Origin: Hoeflea sp. BAL378
GTDB lineage: Bacteria; Pseudomonadota; Alphaproteobacteria; Rhizobiales; Rhizobiaceae
Direction: 5' to 3'
Length of the DNA: 64,000 nucleotides
Assembly: GCF_000759435.1 (NCBI RefSeq)
Contig: NZ_JRJG01000038.1
Coordinates: 1-64,000 of the forward strand
This document shows, one piece after another, positions 33,651-42,726 of the stretch (position 1 is its first letter; every line of letters begins with the position of its first letter). Made by a program: the position numbers and the translations under genes. A model generated the notes under the pieces. The model did no database searches. It was not told the DNA's origin and was given only the letters and a program-made list of their open reading frames with translations.

Positions 33651-35702
33651 ATGAACAGCAGCGCTCCGCTGGCAGACTGGAAGATCGGCGTCGATATCGG
33701 CGGCACCTTCATGGATTTCTGCGCCCTTGAGACCCGGACGGGGCAGATCGCCTCGCTGAAGGTCTTGACCACCCCGGACAATCCGGGCGCGGAACTGCTT
33801 GTCGGATTGGACCTGCTCCGGGAGCGCGAAGGGTTGGACCCGACGGCGATCAGCCGCTTCGTGCACGGGACCACGGTCGGGATCAACACCATCCTGCAAC
33901 GCGCCGGCGCGCCGCTCGCGCTGATTACCAATGCAGGCTTCGAGGATGTGATCGAACTGGCCCGCCTGGGGATGCCGGAGATGTATTCGCTGTTCTGTCA
34001 CCGGCCGGAGCCGCTGATCGCGCGGGACAGGATTTTCGGCATTCCGGTCAGAATGCGCGCGGACGGAAGCGAAGTGATCGCCCCGGACGCAGCGGCGGTT
34101 CGCCAGGCCGTGGCCAAGGCGCGTCAATCCGGCGCCGAAGGCATCATCATCGCATTCCTGCACAGTTGGCGCGACGGCCGGCACGAGGCCACGGTCAAGG
34201 CCATGATCGAGGCCGAGGCGCCGGATCTGTTCGTGTTCACGTCGTCCGATGTCTGGCCGGTGATCCGCGAATACGAACGCACGTCGACCGCGATCCTGAA
34301 CGGCTATGTCCATCCGCGCGTTTCCGGCTATATCGCCGCTTTGGAGAACCAGTTGGCCGCGCGCGGCGTGCCCGCGCGGGCGCTGCTGACCAAGTCCAAC
34401 GGCGGCCTGATGACCGCCAGCGAGGGACGCCGCAACTGCGTCTCGATGCTCCTGTCGGGGACCGCCTCGGGCGTGATCGGCGCTGCCTGGCTCGCACGCC
34501 AGGCGGGCGAGCAACGCATCCTTACCCTCGACATCGGCGGCACCTCTTCGGATTTCGCGCTGATCGTCGACGGTGGCGTGCAATACGGAAGCGATGCGCT
34601 GATCGGGGAATTCCCGCTGCACATTCCTTCGGTCTCTGTCAGTTCCATCGGCATCGGCGGCGGATCGATCGCCACGGTGGACAGCCACGGACTTCTTCGC
34701 GTCGGTCCGGAATCGGCCGGTTCGCTTCCCGGCCCGGCGGCCTATGGGCGGGGCGGCACGCAGGCGACGGTGACCGACGCCATGGTCGTCTGCGGCTGGC
34801 TCGGTCATTCGGACATGGCCTACGGCCAGTTGAAGATCGATGCCGCGCTGGCGCGCAAGGCTGTCGGCGCATTGGCGGACAGGCTTGGCCAGACCGCGGA
34901 AGAGGCCGCGCAGGCCATTCTGGACGTCGCGGTGTCGGAAATGTTCGTCGAGGTGGAGAAACTCTCCTCGCGCGAAGGCGTCGATTTGCGGGATTTCGCC
35001 TTGATGCCCTTCGGCGGCGGCGGGCCGATGCTCGCCGCGTTCCTCGCGCGCGAACTCAAGATGACCCGCGTGCTGGCGCCGCGCCGCCCCGGGGTGGTTT
35101 CAGCGCTCGGCGGACTGGTTGCGGACATGCGCGGTGACTTCATCCGCACCATCTTCACCGAACTCGACGCAGAGGTATCCGGACAGCTTGGCATCGCCTT
35201 CCGCGAACTGGCGGAAGAGGGACATGAATGGCTAAAGGCACAAGGCTATTCCGGGGTCGCCGATCTCAAGCTGACGGCCGACATGCGGTATGCCGGACAG
35301 AGCTACGAGATCGAGACGGTACTCGATCCCGACTGGCTGAAGGAGCCCGCCCGCATCGCGGACGCGTTTCACGCCAACCACCGGCTGATCTACGACTACG
35401 ACGATCCGGAGGGCCGGGTCGAGATGATCAATCTGCGGCTTTCGGCGATAGGGGCTGGGCCGAAGCCGAACTTCCCCGAAGAGGGCGAAGCCCCGTCGGA
35501 GGCCCGTCCGACGCGGCACGTTCCGGTCTATATTGGCGGAGTTCGCGACGTGCCGCTTTACGATCGGATCCAGCTCTCGGGGGGCGCCACCTTCGACGGG
35601 CCGGCGATCATTGCCCAGGAGGACACGACGTTCATTGTTCCGGAGGGCGCGCAGGCCCGGGTGGATCGCCACCTCAACATCCATCTCAATTTGGCAAAGT
35701 GA
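33651..35702 (+). CDS. hyuA: Hydantoinase/oxoprolinase family protein, subunit A
   Basis: 683-residue ATP-dependent amidohydrolase subunit of the HyuA/acetone-carboxylase beta family. Phosphate-binding motifs of the actin-like ATPase fold are seen in IGVDIGGTFMDFCAL near residue 10, FVHGTTVGINTILQR near 70 and LTLDIGGTSSDFALIVDGGV near 290. It acts with subunit B to open hydantoin, 5-oxoproline or related cyclic imides at the cost of ATP. Subunit B follows 5 nt downstream. The redox genes after it suggest that the ring-opened amino acid derivative is then oxidised. Confidence 0.9.
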   Translation: MNSSAPLADWKIGVDIGGTFMDFCALETRTGQIASLKVLTTPDNPGAELLVGLDLLREREGLDPTAISRFVHGTTVGINTILQRAGAPLALITNAGFEDVIELARLGMPEMYSLFCHRPEPLIARDRIFGIPVRMRADGSEVIAPDAAAVRQAVAKARQSGAEGIIIAFLHSWRDGRHEATVKAMIEAEAPDLFVFTSSDVWPVIREYERTSTAILNGYVHPRVSGYIAALENQLAARGVPARALLTKSNGGLMTASEGRRNCVSMLLSGTASGVIGAAWLARQAGEQRILTLDIGGTSSDFALIVDGGVQYGSDALIGEFPLHIPSVSVSSIGIGGGSIATVDSHGLLRVGPESAGSLPGPAAYGRGGTQATVTDAMVVCGWLGHSDMAYGQLKIDAALARKAVGALADRLGQTAEEAAQAILDVAVSEMFVEVEKLSSREGVDLRDFALMPFGGGGPMLAAFLARELKMTRVLAPRRPGVVSALGGLVADMRGDFIRTIFTELDAEVSGQLGIAFRELAEEGHEWLKAQGYSGVADLKLTADMRYAGQSYEIETVLDPDWLKEPARIADAFHANHRLIYDYDDPEGRVEMINLRLSAIGAGPKPNFPEEGEAPSEARPTRHVPVYIGGVRDVPLYDRIQLSGGATFDGPAIIAQEDTTFIVPEGAQARVDRHLNIHLNLAK

Positions 35703-35707
35703 TCCCG

Positions 35708-37693
35708 ATGTACGACAAGATGACGCTCCAGGTTTTGGCAAACCACGCCCGCGCTGCTGCCGAGAACATGGCTCTGGCGCTGCACCGCACGGCGCATTCA
35801 GCCTTCGTCAAGGAGACCCAGGATTTCACGGTCATGCTCATGGACGTGGCCGGTGACACATTTGCCGTGCCGATGGACTTGGGCGCAACATGGTATCCCG
35901 GCCTGACCTATGGCCGCGCCATTGACATGGTGCAGGACTACCGCCCGGGCGACGTGGCTTTCACCAATGATCCCTATGCCTGCTTCGTGGCGACCCATAC
36001 GCCGGACACGCATCTGTGGAAGCCGGTGTTCTACGAAGACGAGATCGTCGCCTGGACCGGCGGCCACATCCATAACACCGACATGGGCGGGGCGGTGGCG
36101 GCTTCGCTGTCGCGCTCCCTGACCGAGATATACCAGGAGGGCATCCGTTTCCCGCCGATGAAGCTGGTGCGCGAAGGCGTGTTTGACGACATGATATTGC
36201 GCATCATGGAAACCAATGTGCGCAAGCCGTCGCTCAACATCGGCGACATCAAGGCGCTGGTCGGCGCCCTGAACACCGGCGAGCGCAAGGTCCACGCCAT
36301 GCTGGAGCGGTTTGGCAAGAAGGGGTTCCTGTCCGGCGTTGCCGCGCTCAAGGACCAGTCGGAGGCGCAGGCCCGCGAAATCCTGCGGGGCATCCCGGAT
36401 GGCGACTATGTCTTCGCCGACTACGCGGATGAGGACAGTGATTTTGCCAATCCCTGCCGGCTGAAGCTTACCCTGCGCATTCGCGGGGACGAGGCGGTGC
36501 TCGATTTCACCGGCTCCGACCCGCAGCTCGGCTCTTCTCTCAACGTGCCCTCGGGGGGCGACCCGCGGCACACGGTGCTGATGGTGGGCGTCTACTACGT
36601 GCTCTACACGCTCAATCCCCGCCTCTTGCTGAACACGGGGTTGACGAGGCCCTTCACCTGTATCGCGCCCGAAGGCACGGTGCTGAACCCGGTGTCGCCG
36701 GCGGCAGTGGGGATGCGGTCGCTCACCTGCGCGCGGCTGCGTTCGGTCATTTTCGGGGCGTTCTCCCAGGCGATTCCCGACCGGATGCCGGCGGCGCCTG
36801 CGGGCAACAACTGCATCATCAACGTCAAGAGCCATGACGAGCGCACGGGGATGGCGATCATCGCGGCAGTGAACCCGGTGGTGGGAGGCGGCGGCGGAAT
36901 GCCCAGCCGCGACGGCACCAACGGTTCGGGCGCCGATGCCGCCTATCTCAAGAACACGCCGATCGAGATCACCGAGACCGAGGTGCCGGTGGAATTCCTG
37001 AAATACGGTCTGGCGCAGGATTCAGGCGGACCCGGCCGCTGGCGCGGCGGGCTGGCAACCGACATGGCTTTCCGCGTCTTCGCTCCCGACACGCGGATCA
37101 CCGCGCGCAACCGCGACCGCTCCCGCTTCCGCCCCTGGGGCGTGCTCGGCGGACGCGCCGCGGGCCTGTCCGACATGGTGGTCAATCCCGGCACGGCCGA
37201 CGAACGGCGGCTCGGCAGCATCGACACGGCGATATTGCAGCCGGGGGACGTGCTTGAGGTCCGCTCGGCCGGCGGCGGCGGACGCGGTGACCCGATGCTG
37301 CGCGAGCCCTGGCGGGTGGCGAAGGACGTGGCGCGGGGCTATGTCTCGGAACCGGCGGCACGAAGCGAGTATGGCGTGGTGCTGACAGGCGGAGAGGTGG
37401 ACGAGCAGGCAACCGCCGCGTTGCGGTCCAAAGCGATCCCGCACAAGGGGCATTTTCACTTCGGCCCGGAGCGAAACGCCTATGAGACGCAATGGAATGA
37501 TGCCGCCTATGACCTGTTGACCACCTTGCTGGCGGCGCTGCCGATCCACTGGCGGTTCTTCGTCAAGACCGAGATCTTCCGCCGGATGCCCGGTCGGGCA
37601 GGCGCCGAAGGCGTTCGCGCCGCCTTTGAAGAAACCTGCGCGCGCTTTCCGGACCTGCCGCGCCCCGCGGCATTGGCTGCGGCGGCCGAGTGA
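35708..37693 (+). CDS. hyuB: Hydantoinase B/oxoprolinase family protein, subunit B
   Basis: 661-residue HyuB-type subunit. Family blocks include FVKETQDFTVMLMDVAGDTFAVPMDLGA near the N-terminus, GDVAFTNDPY, GGHIHNTDMGG (metal-binding His and Asp) and VLRSAGGGGRGDP-like sequence (VRSAGGGGRGDPMLREPW) near the end. The frame is open further upstream, but the domain begins at ATG 35708, directly after hyuA. Its stop overlaps the next gene by 4 nt (GTGA). Confidence 0.9.
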   Translation: MYDKMTLQVLANHARAAAENMALALHRTAHSAFVKETQDFTVMLMDVAGDTFAVPMDLGATWYPGLTYGRAIDMVQDYRPGDVAFTNDPYACFVATHTPDTHLWKPVFYEDEIVAWTGGHIHNTDMGGAVAASLSRSLTEIYQEGIRFPPMKLVREGVFDDMILRIMETNVRKPSLNIGDIKALVGALNTGERKVHAMLERFGKKGFLSGVAALKDQSEAQAREILRGIPDGDYVFADYADEDSDFANPCRLKLTLRIRGDEAVLDFTGSDPQLGSSLNVPSGGDPRHTVLMVGVYYVLYTLNPRLLLNTGLTRPFTCIAPEGTVLNPVSPAAVGMRSLTCARLRSVIFGAFSQAIPDRMPAAPAGNNCIINVKSHDERTGMAIIAAVNPVVGGGGGMPSRDGTNGSGADAAYLKNTPIEITETEVPVEFLKYGLAQDSGGPGRWRGGLATDMAFRVFAPDTRITARNRDRSRFRPWGVLGGRAAGLSDMVVNPGTADERRLGSIDTAILQPGDVLEVRSAGGGGRGDPMLREPWRVAKDVARGYVSEPAARSEYGVVLTGGEVDEQATAALRSKAIPHKGHFHFGPERNAYETQWNDAAYDLLTTLLAALPIHWRFFVKTEIFRRMPGRAGAEGVRAAFEETCARFPDLPRPAALAAAAE

Positions 37694-38022
37694 GCACGGT
37701 GGCTTCCTCGGCTGAACAGGGTCGGCTGATCCGCCTCGCCGAGGGCAATCGGGCGCCGCTGAATTTCCATCTCGACGGCGTCGAGCGGCAGGCAATGCAG
37801 GGCGATAGCGTCCTGACCGCCGTGCTGCTGTCCGCCGGCAGCCTGCGGAGCGCCGAATTCGGTGGCGAGCGGCGCGCGGGCTTCTGCCTGATGGGAGCCT
37901 GCCAGGATTGTTGGATGTGGCAGGAGGACGGGCCGCGTCTTCGCGCCTGTTCCACCCCTGTCAGAGAAGGGATGCGTCTGCTGACGGATCCGCCGAAAAC
38001 CTGGCCGGGTGACCTGTCATGA
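37690..38022 (+). CDS. (2Fe-2S)-binding protein, HcnA/opine-oxidase gamma-like subunit
   Basis: Small ferredoxin-like subunit, 110 residues, with a complete plant-type cluster motif: C66-x4-C71-x2-C74-x12-C87. Such proteins are the gamma subunit of heterotrimeric amino-acid dehydrogenases (HcnABC, octopine/nopaline oxidase, D-hydroxyproline dehydrogenase) and pass electrons from FAD to the respiratory chain. Start is GTG 37690 overlapping the hyuB stop; its own stop overlaps the next gene by 4 nt. Coupling to hyuAB is tight. Confidence 0.87.
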   Translation: MSTVASSAEQGRLIRLAEGNRAPLNFHLDGVERQAMQGDSVLTAVLLSAGSLRSAEFGGERRAGFCLMGACQDCWMWQEDGPRLRACSTPVREGMRLLTDPPKTWPGDLS

Positions 38023-39386
38023 CCCGGGTGATGATCGTCGGCGCCGGACCGGCGGGGATTCGCGCCGCCGCTGAAATCGCCGGAGCCGGGCTCCGCCCTG
38101 TGGTTGTCGACGAAGGCGCTCGCGCCGGAGGGCAGATCTACCGCCGTCCGCCGCAGGAGTTCTCGCGCCCCGCGAAGGTGCTCTACGGCAGTGAAGCAGG
38201 CAAGGCGGTTGCGCTGCACGGGCTGTTCGATGCGCTTGTCGCGGAGGGCCGCGTCGACTATTTGCCAAACCGCACGGTCGTGGGCCTTTCGGATGGCATC
38301 GCGCATCTGGTAGGGCCTGAGGCCGGGGAAAGTTCCGCCTTCGACCGGCTGATCCTGGCCACCGGCGCGATGGACAGGGTAGCCCCGGTGCCGGGCTGGC
38401 AAGCGGCAGGTGTCTATACGCTGGGCGCGGCGCAGATCGCGCTGAAGGCGCAGGGCGTCGGGCTGGGGCGGCGGATCGTGCTGGCGGGCTCCGGACCGCT
38501 TCTGACCCTGGTCGCGGCGCAGCTCCTGAAGGCCGGTTCCGACGTGGTGGCCGTGCTGGACACCGCGCCCCTGGCGTCGCAGCTCCGTGGCGGAGTGAAG
38601 ATGGCGCTGGCGCGGCCGGCAGTCACCGCGCGCGGCATGTTGCTTCGCGCCCGGCTCGGGTCACGCTACCGCGCGGGCGTGAGGCTGGATCGGATCGGGA
38701 TCGGCCCGAACGGTCCCGAAGCGCTGCATTGGCGCGATGCGTCCGGACGCAGCCATTCCACCCCATGCGATGCCGTCGCGCTCGGCTGGCACCTGCGGGC
38801 CGAGACGGCGCTGGCCGATCTTGCCGGGGTTGCTTTCGACTGGTCCGAGACATGGGCGCAATGGCTGCCGCGCACCGATGGCGAGGGCCGGGCTGGCACG
38901 GGCCTGTATCTTGCCGGAGACGGGCAGTGCATCCTTGGCGCAGACGGCGCCGAGCTTGCCGGGCGAGTCGCGGCTCGGGCCTGCCTCGCCGATCTCGGCC
39001 TGCCCGCCGACCCTGCCGCACAATCGCGGGACCTCAAGCGTCTGGGCAGGATGCGCCGCTTTGCCGAAGGCATCGCCCTGGCCTTTCCCTGGCCGGCGCA
39101 GATGGTGCGCGGTCTGCCTGACGACACCGTGCTCTGCCGCTGCGAGGGCGTGACAGCCGGCGAGCTGCGCGCCACGGTGCCATTCTCGGGCGCCGAGGCG
39201 AACCGCGTCAAATCGCTGGGTCGCGTCGGAATGGGGCGCTGCCAGGGGCGCTATTGCCAACTTGCCGGCGCCGAACTGATCGCCGCGGCTGCGGGGCTCG
39301 GTCCCGCCGAGGTCGGGCGGCTGCGGGCACAGCCACCGGTGCGTCCGGCCCCGGTCGCCGCCCTTGTCCGCCGCGGCGACGACTGA
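38019..39386 (+). CDS. FAD/NAD(P)-dependent oxidoreductase, HcnB/opine-oxidase alpha-like subunit
   Basis: 455-residue subunit with a disulfide-reductase-like FAD domain (RVMIVGAGPAGIRAAAEIAGAGLRPVVVDEG, ILATGAMDRVAPVPGW) and a C-terminal BFD-like [2Fe-2S] domain with C373-x-C375-x32-C408-x4-C413. This is the alpha-subunit architecture of opine oxidases and hydrogen cyanide synthase. Partner gamma subunit is directly upstream. The substrate-oxidising beta subunit (DAO/HcnC type) is not adjacent; DAO-family genes at 42727-44040 and 54721-56046 are possible partners in trans. Confidence 0.88.
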   Translation: MTRVMIVGAGPAGIRAAAEIAGAGLRPVVVDEGARAGGQIYRRPPQEFSRPAKVLYGSEAGKAVALHGLFDALVAEGRVDYLPNRTVVGLSDGIAHLVGPEAGESSAFDRLILATGAMDRVAPVPGWQAAGVYTLGAAQIALKAQGVGLGRRIVLAGSGPLLTLVAAQLLKAGSDVVAVLDTAPLASQLRGGVKMALARPAVTARGMLLRARLGSRYRAGVRLDRIGIGPNGPEALHWRDASGRSHSTPCDAVALGWHLRAETALADLAGVAFDWSETWAQWLPRTDGEGRAGTGLYLAGDGQCILGADGAELAGRVAARACLADLGLPADPAAQSRDLKRLGRMRRFAEGIALAFPWPAQMVRGLPDDTVLCRCEGVTAGELRATVPFSGAEANRVKSLGRVGMGRCQGRYCQLAGAELIAAAAGLGPAEVGRLRAQPPVRPAPVAALVRRGDD

Positions 39387-39475
39387 GGCTTCGTCCGATC
39401 CGGCCGGATGCCGGTGTCGCGCGGCGGTTGGAAACGGGCGGAGGCAGGGCGGACTACCCTCAAGACCGCAGGCCG

Positions 39476-40114
39476 TCAGTCCCGCGCATCGACGTAGATA
39501 GTGGACCGGGAGACGCCCAGATAGGCGCTCACCGTGTCGACCGCGCGCCGCATGTCCATGAAGCCTGCAGCTTTCAGATCCTTGACGAGAGCCTTGCGCT
39601 CGTCGGCTTTCAAGGAGCGCGGCGTCTTGGAGCGGCGCGCGGCATACTGCTCGATGGCGTCGTGCAGCGCCTCCACATTCGCCGGGCTCAGGGATTCCAT
39701 GGGCGGCCCCTGGACATCGACCTTGGTGAATTCGGTGATGGCGCTCTGGACAGTGTTGAACAGCGTGAGATCGAGATTGAGACAAAGCGCGGCAACGTAT
39801 TCGCCGCCAATGCCGCGAATTCCGATCGAGGTGCTCTTGGCCCGGCGGCCGTCGCGAAACGCATTCGCATAATTGGCAATCACCTGCGGAAAGTCCCGAT
39901 CCCGTATGCGCGCCAGGCCCAGCTCGGTCGCGGGATCGCCAATTTTGCGTTCGGACAGGTTGTTGTAGATCGCCATGATCGCATTCCTGGGATGTGTCAG
40001 GTCGTGCACCACAACTTCGCAAAACGGCGAGAGAGTTTCGGCCAGTCCCCTGGCGATATGGTCGAGTTGTTCGAGCAAGGCATGGTCGCCCTGTTGGGAC
40101 CGCGTCGTCTTCAT
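39476..40114 (-). CDS. YheO/DauR-like PAS-HTH transcriptional regulator
   Basis: 212-residue regulator with an N-terminal YheO-type PAS-like sensor (LAETLSPFCEVVVHDLTHPRNAIMAIYNNLSERKIGDPAT) and a C-terminal helix-turn-helix (RRAVDTVSAYLGVSRSTIYV). DauR, a characterised relative, represses D-arginine catabolism. It is divergent from a polar amino-acid ABC transporter operon, so regulation of that operon by an amino-acid-like ligand is likely. Its promoter region contains an 11-bp long-range inverted repeat (40138-40222). Convergent with the alpha-subunit gene. Confidence 0.87.
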   Translation of the reverse strand: MKTTRSQQGDHALLEQLDHIARGLAETLSPFCEVVVHDLTHPRNAIMAIYNNLSERKIGDPATELGLARIRDRDFPQVIANYANAFRDGRRAKSTSIGIRGIGGEYVAALCLNLDLTLFNTVQSAITEFTKVDVQGPPMESLSPANVEALHDAIEQYAARRSKTPRSLKADERKALVKDLKAAGFMDMRRAVDTVSAYLGVSRSTIYVDARD

Positions 40115-40561
40115 TTCAATTCCCTCCGCTGGCTGGCAGCTTGTACCGATCGGACCTGGGCTACGTCATCTTGTTCTGAAAACAGGCCCAGATTCACTAT
40201 AAAAAACTGTCCGGTACAAGCTCTGTTAACGGTTACGGGGCCGCCAGGAAAGCCGGAATTGGACAATTAGTCCAGATCTGCACATTTTGTCTTGAATATG
40301 GCGTTGACCCGGATTAGCAATGGTTTCGGCCATAGCTCCATTGATAACGACAGCGGCTCCGGCCGGATCGTGAGGGAAGCCATGCAGCGTTCGTTCGGGC
40401 GCCTGCATGCTTCGGACTCCTTGCCATCCGGTCACGTCGCGGCCGTGTGTGTGGGAAGGTCATGCAGGAGCAATTCTGCGCACTCGCCGTGGCGTGTCGC
40501 GCGCCACAAACGCAAATCTTGGGACACGCTGTCCGCTCAATAATGTAACCAGGGGAATATC
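40115..40561. other. Divergent promoter region (YheO-like regulator / amino-acid ABC operon)
   Basis: 447 bases without a supported gene. AT-rich around 40190-40210. It carries nested inverted repeats between 40138 and 40222. An open frame at 40292-40543 has no ribosome site and no recognisable sequence. Confidence 0.5.
40138..40222. promoter_or_regulatory. Long-range inverted repeat, candidate regulator-binding region
   Basis: AGCTTGTACCG at 40138-40148 is repeated in perfect inverted form at 40212-40222, about 74 bp centre to centre. Inside it CTGGGC (40156-40161) and GCCCAG (40186-40191) form a second inverted pair in the same order relative to the outer arms. It begins 24 nt upstream of the YheO-like gene. 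Confidence 0.5.
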
Positions 40562-41305
40562 ATGAATTTCAAGACCGCATTGCTCTCGCTGGCGCTGATG
40601 CTGGGATCCGTTCCCGCCCACGCCGATGTCGTCTACAAGGTCGGATCGACCCCGACCGGCGTTCCGTTTACCTTCCTCGACGCCGAGACGAACACGATCC
40701 AGGGCATGATGGTCGACCTCATCGCAGAGGTCGGCAAGGATGTCGGCTTCACGCCCGAGATTCAGGCCATGCCCTTCTCGACGCTGGTGCCCTCCCTGTC
40801 GTCCGGAAAAATCGACATCATTGCGGCAGCGATGTCGGCCACGCCCGAGCGCGGCAAGGTCGTCGACTTTACCAATGACGTTTACCGCTACGGCGAAGGC
40901 CTGATCGTGCCGAGCTCGGATGCCACGGACTACACCAGCCTCGAGGATATCAAGGGCAAGCGCATCGGTGCGCAGATCGGCACGAACTACCTCAACGTGC
41001 TCCAGGCTTCCGGCCTGTTTGCCGAAGTCAGGGCCTATGATGCGCTTCCCGACGTGCTGCGCGATGTCGCGAACGGCCGGGTCGACGCGGGCGTCGGCGA
41101 CTACCCGATCCTGGGCTACCTGCTGTCGCAGGGCAAATACACCGACGTGCGGCTGGTCAAGTCCTACGTCCCCAGCGTCGTGGGCTCGGTGAACATTGCC
41201 GTCAAGAAGGGCAATGCCGAGCTGCAGGACAAGATCAACAAAAGCCTTGCAGCGATCAAGGAAGACGGCCGTCTGGACAAGATCCTGGCGAAGTGGGGTC
41301 TTTGA
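40562..41305 (+). CDS. Amino-acid ABC transporter substrate-binding protein
   Basis: Periplasmic binding protein of family 3 (SBP_bac_3), 247 residues. Signal peptide MNFKTALLSLALMLGSVPAHA, then DVVYKVGSTPTGVPFTFLDAET. The conserved region GKIDIIAAAMSATPERGKVVDFTNDVY contains the Ser/Arg pair that holds the ligand's carboxylate and amino groups. ATG 40562 is preceded by CAGGGGAA. First gene of an operon with one permease and an ATPase; the single permease implies a homodimeric channel. Confidence 0.92.
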   Translation: MNFKTALLSLALMLGSVPAHADVVYKVGSTPTGVPFTFLDAETNTIQGMMVDLIAEVGKDVGFTPEIQAMPFSTLVPSLSSGKIDIIAAAMSATPERGKVVDFTNDVYRYGEGLIVPSSDATDYTSLEDIKGKRIGAQIGTNYLNVLQASGLFAEVRAYDALPDVLRDVANGRVDAGVGDYPILGYLLSQGKYTDVRLVKSYVPSVVGSVNIAVKKGNAELQDKINKSLAAIKEDGRLDKILAKWGL

Positions 41306-41326
41306 TTGAAATAGACGGTCAGGACC

Positions 41327-41983
41327 ATGCTAAACTTCATTGAGCAATCGGAACTTTACCTGCCAGTCCTGCTGCAGGGCGTGTATCTCACAGTCCTTGT
41401 CACGCTTGGCGGCTTCGTTCTGTCCACCGTTCTTGGCCTGGTTCTGGCATTCATGAGAGTGAGCGGCATCCGCTCACTCTCAGCCATCAGCCGCGTCTTT
41501 GTGATCGTGGTTCGGGGCATTCCCGCCCTTGTCACGCTGTTCTACATCTACTTCGTGTTCCCCGACCTGGGGCTGTCGCTGAGCGCTGTCCAGGCGGCGA
41601 TCCTGGGCCTGGGCATCGCCTACTCCCCCTATATGGCCGAGGTGTTCCGCTCCGGCATCGAAGCGATCGATCGCGGGCAGTCGGAAGCCGCTCTTTCGAT
41701 CGGCATGGGGTGGGGCATGGTCATGCGTCGTGTCATCCTGCCGCAGGCCATCAAGGTGGCTCTGCCTCCCTACGGCAGCACGATGGTCATGCTCTTGAAG
41801 GATTCGTCGCTGGCATCGACCATCACCGTTGCCGATCTCTCCCTGCAGGGCAAACTGCTGGCGTCGTCGACCTTCGAGAACACCACCATCTTCACGCTGG
41901 TAGCACTTCTCTATCTGGCGATGAGCCTTCCGCTGACCGCGTTCAACGGATGGCTCGAAAAGAGCCTGAGGCAACCACGATGA
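41327..41983 (+). CDS. Amino-acid ABC transporter permease (HisM/GlnP type)
   Basis: 218-residue inner-membrane permease with about five hydrophobic helices. It has the polar-amino-acid permease signature [19 protein letters not shown] and the EAA loop [29 protein letters not shown], which contacts the ATPase. 21 nt after the binding-protein gene and overlapping the ATPase by 4 nt. Confidence 0.92.
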   Translation: MLNFIEQSELYLPVLLQGVYLTVLVTLGGFVLSTVLGLVLAFMRVSGIRSLSAISRVFVIVVRGIPALVTLFYIYFVFPDLGLSLSAVQAAILGLGIAYSPYMAEVFRSGIEAIDRGQSEAALSIGMGWGMVMRRVILPQAIKVALPPYGSTMVMLLKDSSLASTITVADLSLQGKLLASSTFENTTIFTLVALLYLAMSLPLTAFNGWLEKSLRQPR

Positions 41984-42717
41984 CTCTCATTTCGCTTTCG
42001 AACGTCCGCAAATCCTACGGGCCCCATGAAGTCATCCGTGACGTGTCCACGTCGGTTGCCAAGGGGGAGGTTCTCTGTCTCATCGGCCCATCCGGATCGG
42101 GCAAGTCAACGCTGCTTCGCTGCATCAACGGCCTCGAGGACTATCAAGGCGGTGAAATCCTGGTGCATGGCGCAAGGGTCGACCGCAACGATCGCAACGG
42201 CATTCGCGGCATCAGGACGCGGGTGTCGATGGTGTTCCAGCGCTTCAATCTGTTCCCGCACCGCACGGCGCTCGAGAATGTTGCGGAGGGGCCGATCTAT
42301 GTGAAGGGCGAACCGCGCGCCGAAGCGCTTGAGCGGTCGAGGGACCTGCTGGCGCGCGTCGGGCTGGCGGACAAGATCGACGCCCATCCCGCACAGCTCT
42401 CCGGTGGCCAGCAGCAACGTGTGGCAATTGCCCGCGCGCTTGGCATGAAGCCCGACGCCATCCTGTTTGACGAACCGACATCGGCGCTCGACCCGGAGCT
42501 GGTCGGCGAAGTGCTGGGCGTGATGCGCTCTCTTGCCGATGAAGGCATGACCATGGTTGTGGTCACCCACGAAATGGGCTTTGCCCGTGACGTCGCCGAT
42601 CGCGTAATCTTTCTCGACGGCGGCGTGCTTCTTGAGGATGGGCCTCCCCAAGAGGTGCTGGTCCGCCCGCAAAACCCGCGAACGCAGGATTTTCTGCGTC
42701 GCATCCTTCCATCGTGA
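41980..42717 (+). CDS. Amino-acid ABC transporter ATP-binding protein (GlnQ/HisP type)
   Basis: 245-residue ABC ATPase. Walker [11 protein letters not shown]-loop [10 protein letters not shown], signature [15 protein letters not shown], Walker [15 protein letters not shown] and the H-loop VVTHEM are all intact. The C-terminus [14 protein letters not shown] is typical of amino-acid importers. ATG 41980 overlaps the permease stop; the longer open frame upstream is inside the permease gene. Confidence 0.93.
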   Translation: MTLISLSNVRKSYGPHEVIRDVSTSVAKGEVLCLIGPSGSGKSTLLRCINGLEDYQGGEILVHGARVDRNDRNGIRGIRTRVSMVFQRFNLFPHRTALENVAEGPIYVKGEPRAEALERSRDLLARVGLADKIDAHPAQLSGGQQQRVAIARALGMKPDAILFDEPTSALDPELVGEVLGVMRSLADEGMTMVVVTHEMGFARDVADRVIFLDGGVLLEDGPPQEVLVRPQNPRTQDFLRRILPS

Positions 42718-42726
42718 GCTATCAAA

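Noticed and set aside
39398-39409. 12-bp palindrome ATCCGGCCGGAT
   Set aside because: Lies between convergent genes in very GC-rich sequence; without a loop or context it may be chance.
40292-40543. 83-codon open frame before the amino-acid-binding-protein gene
   Set aside because: TTG start, no ribosome site, no recognisable sequence; it sits in a divergent regulatory region.
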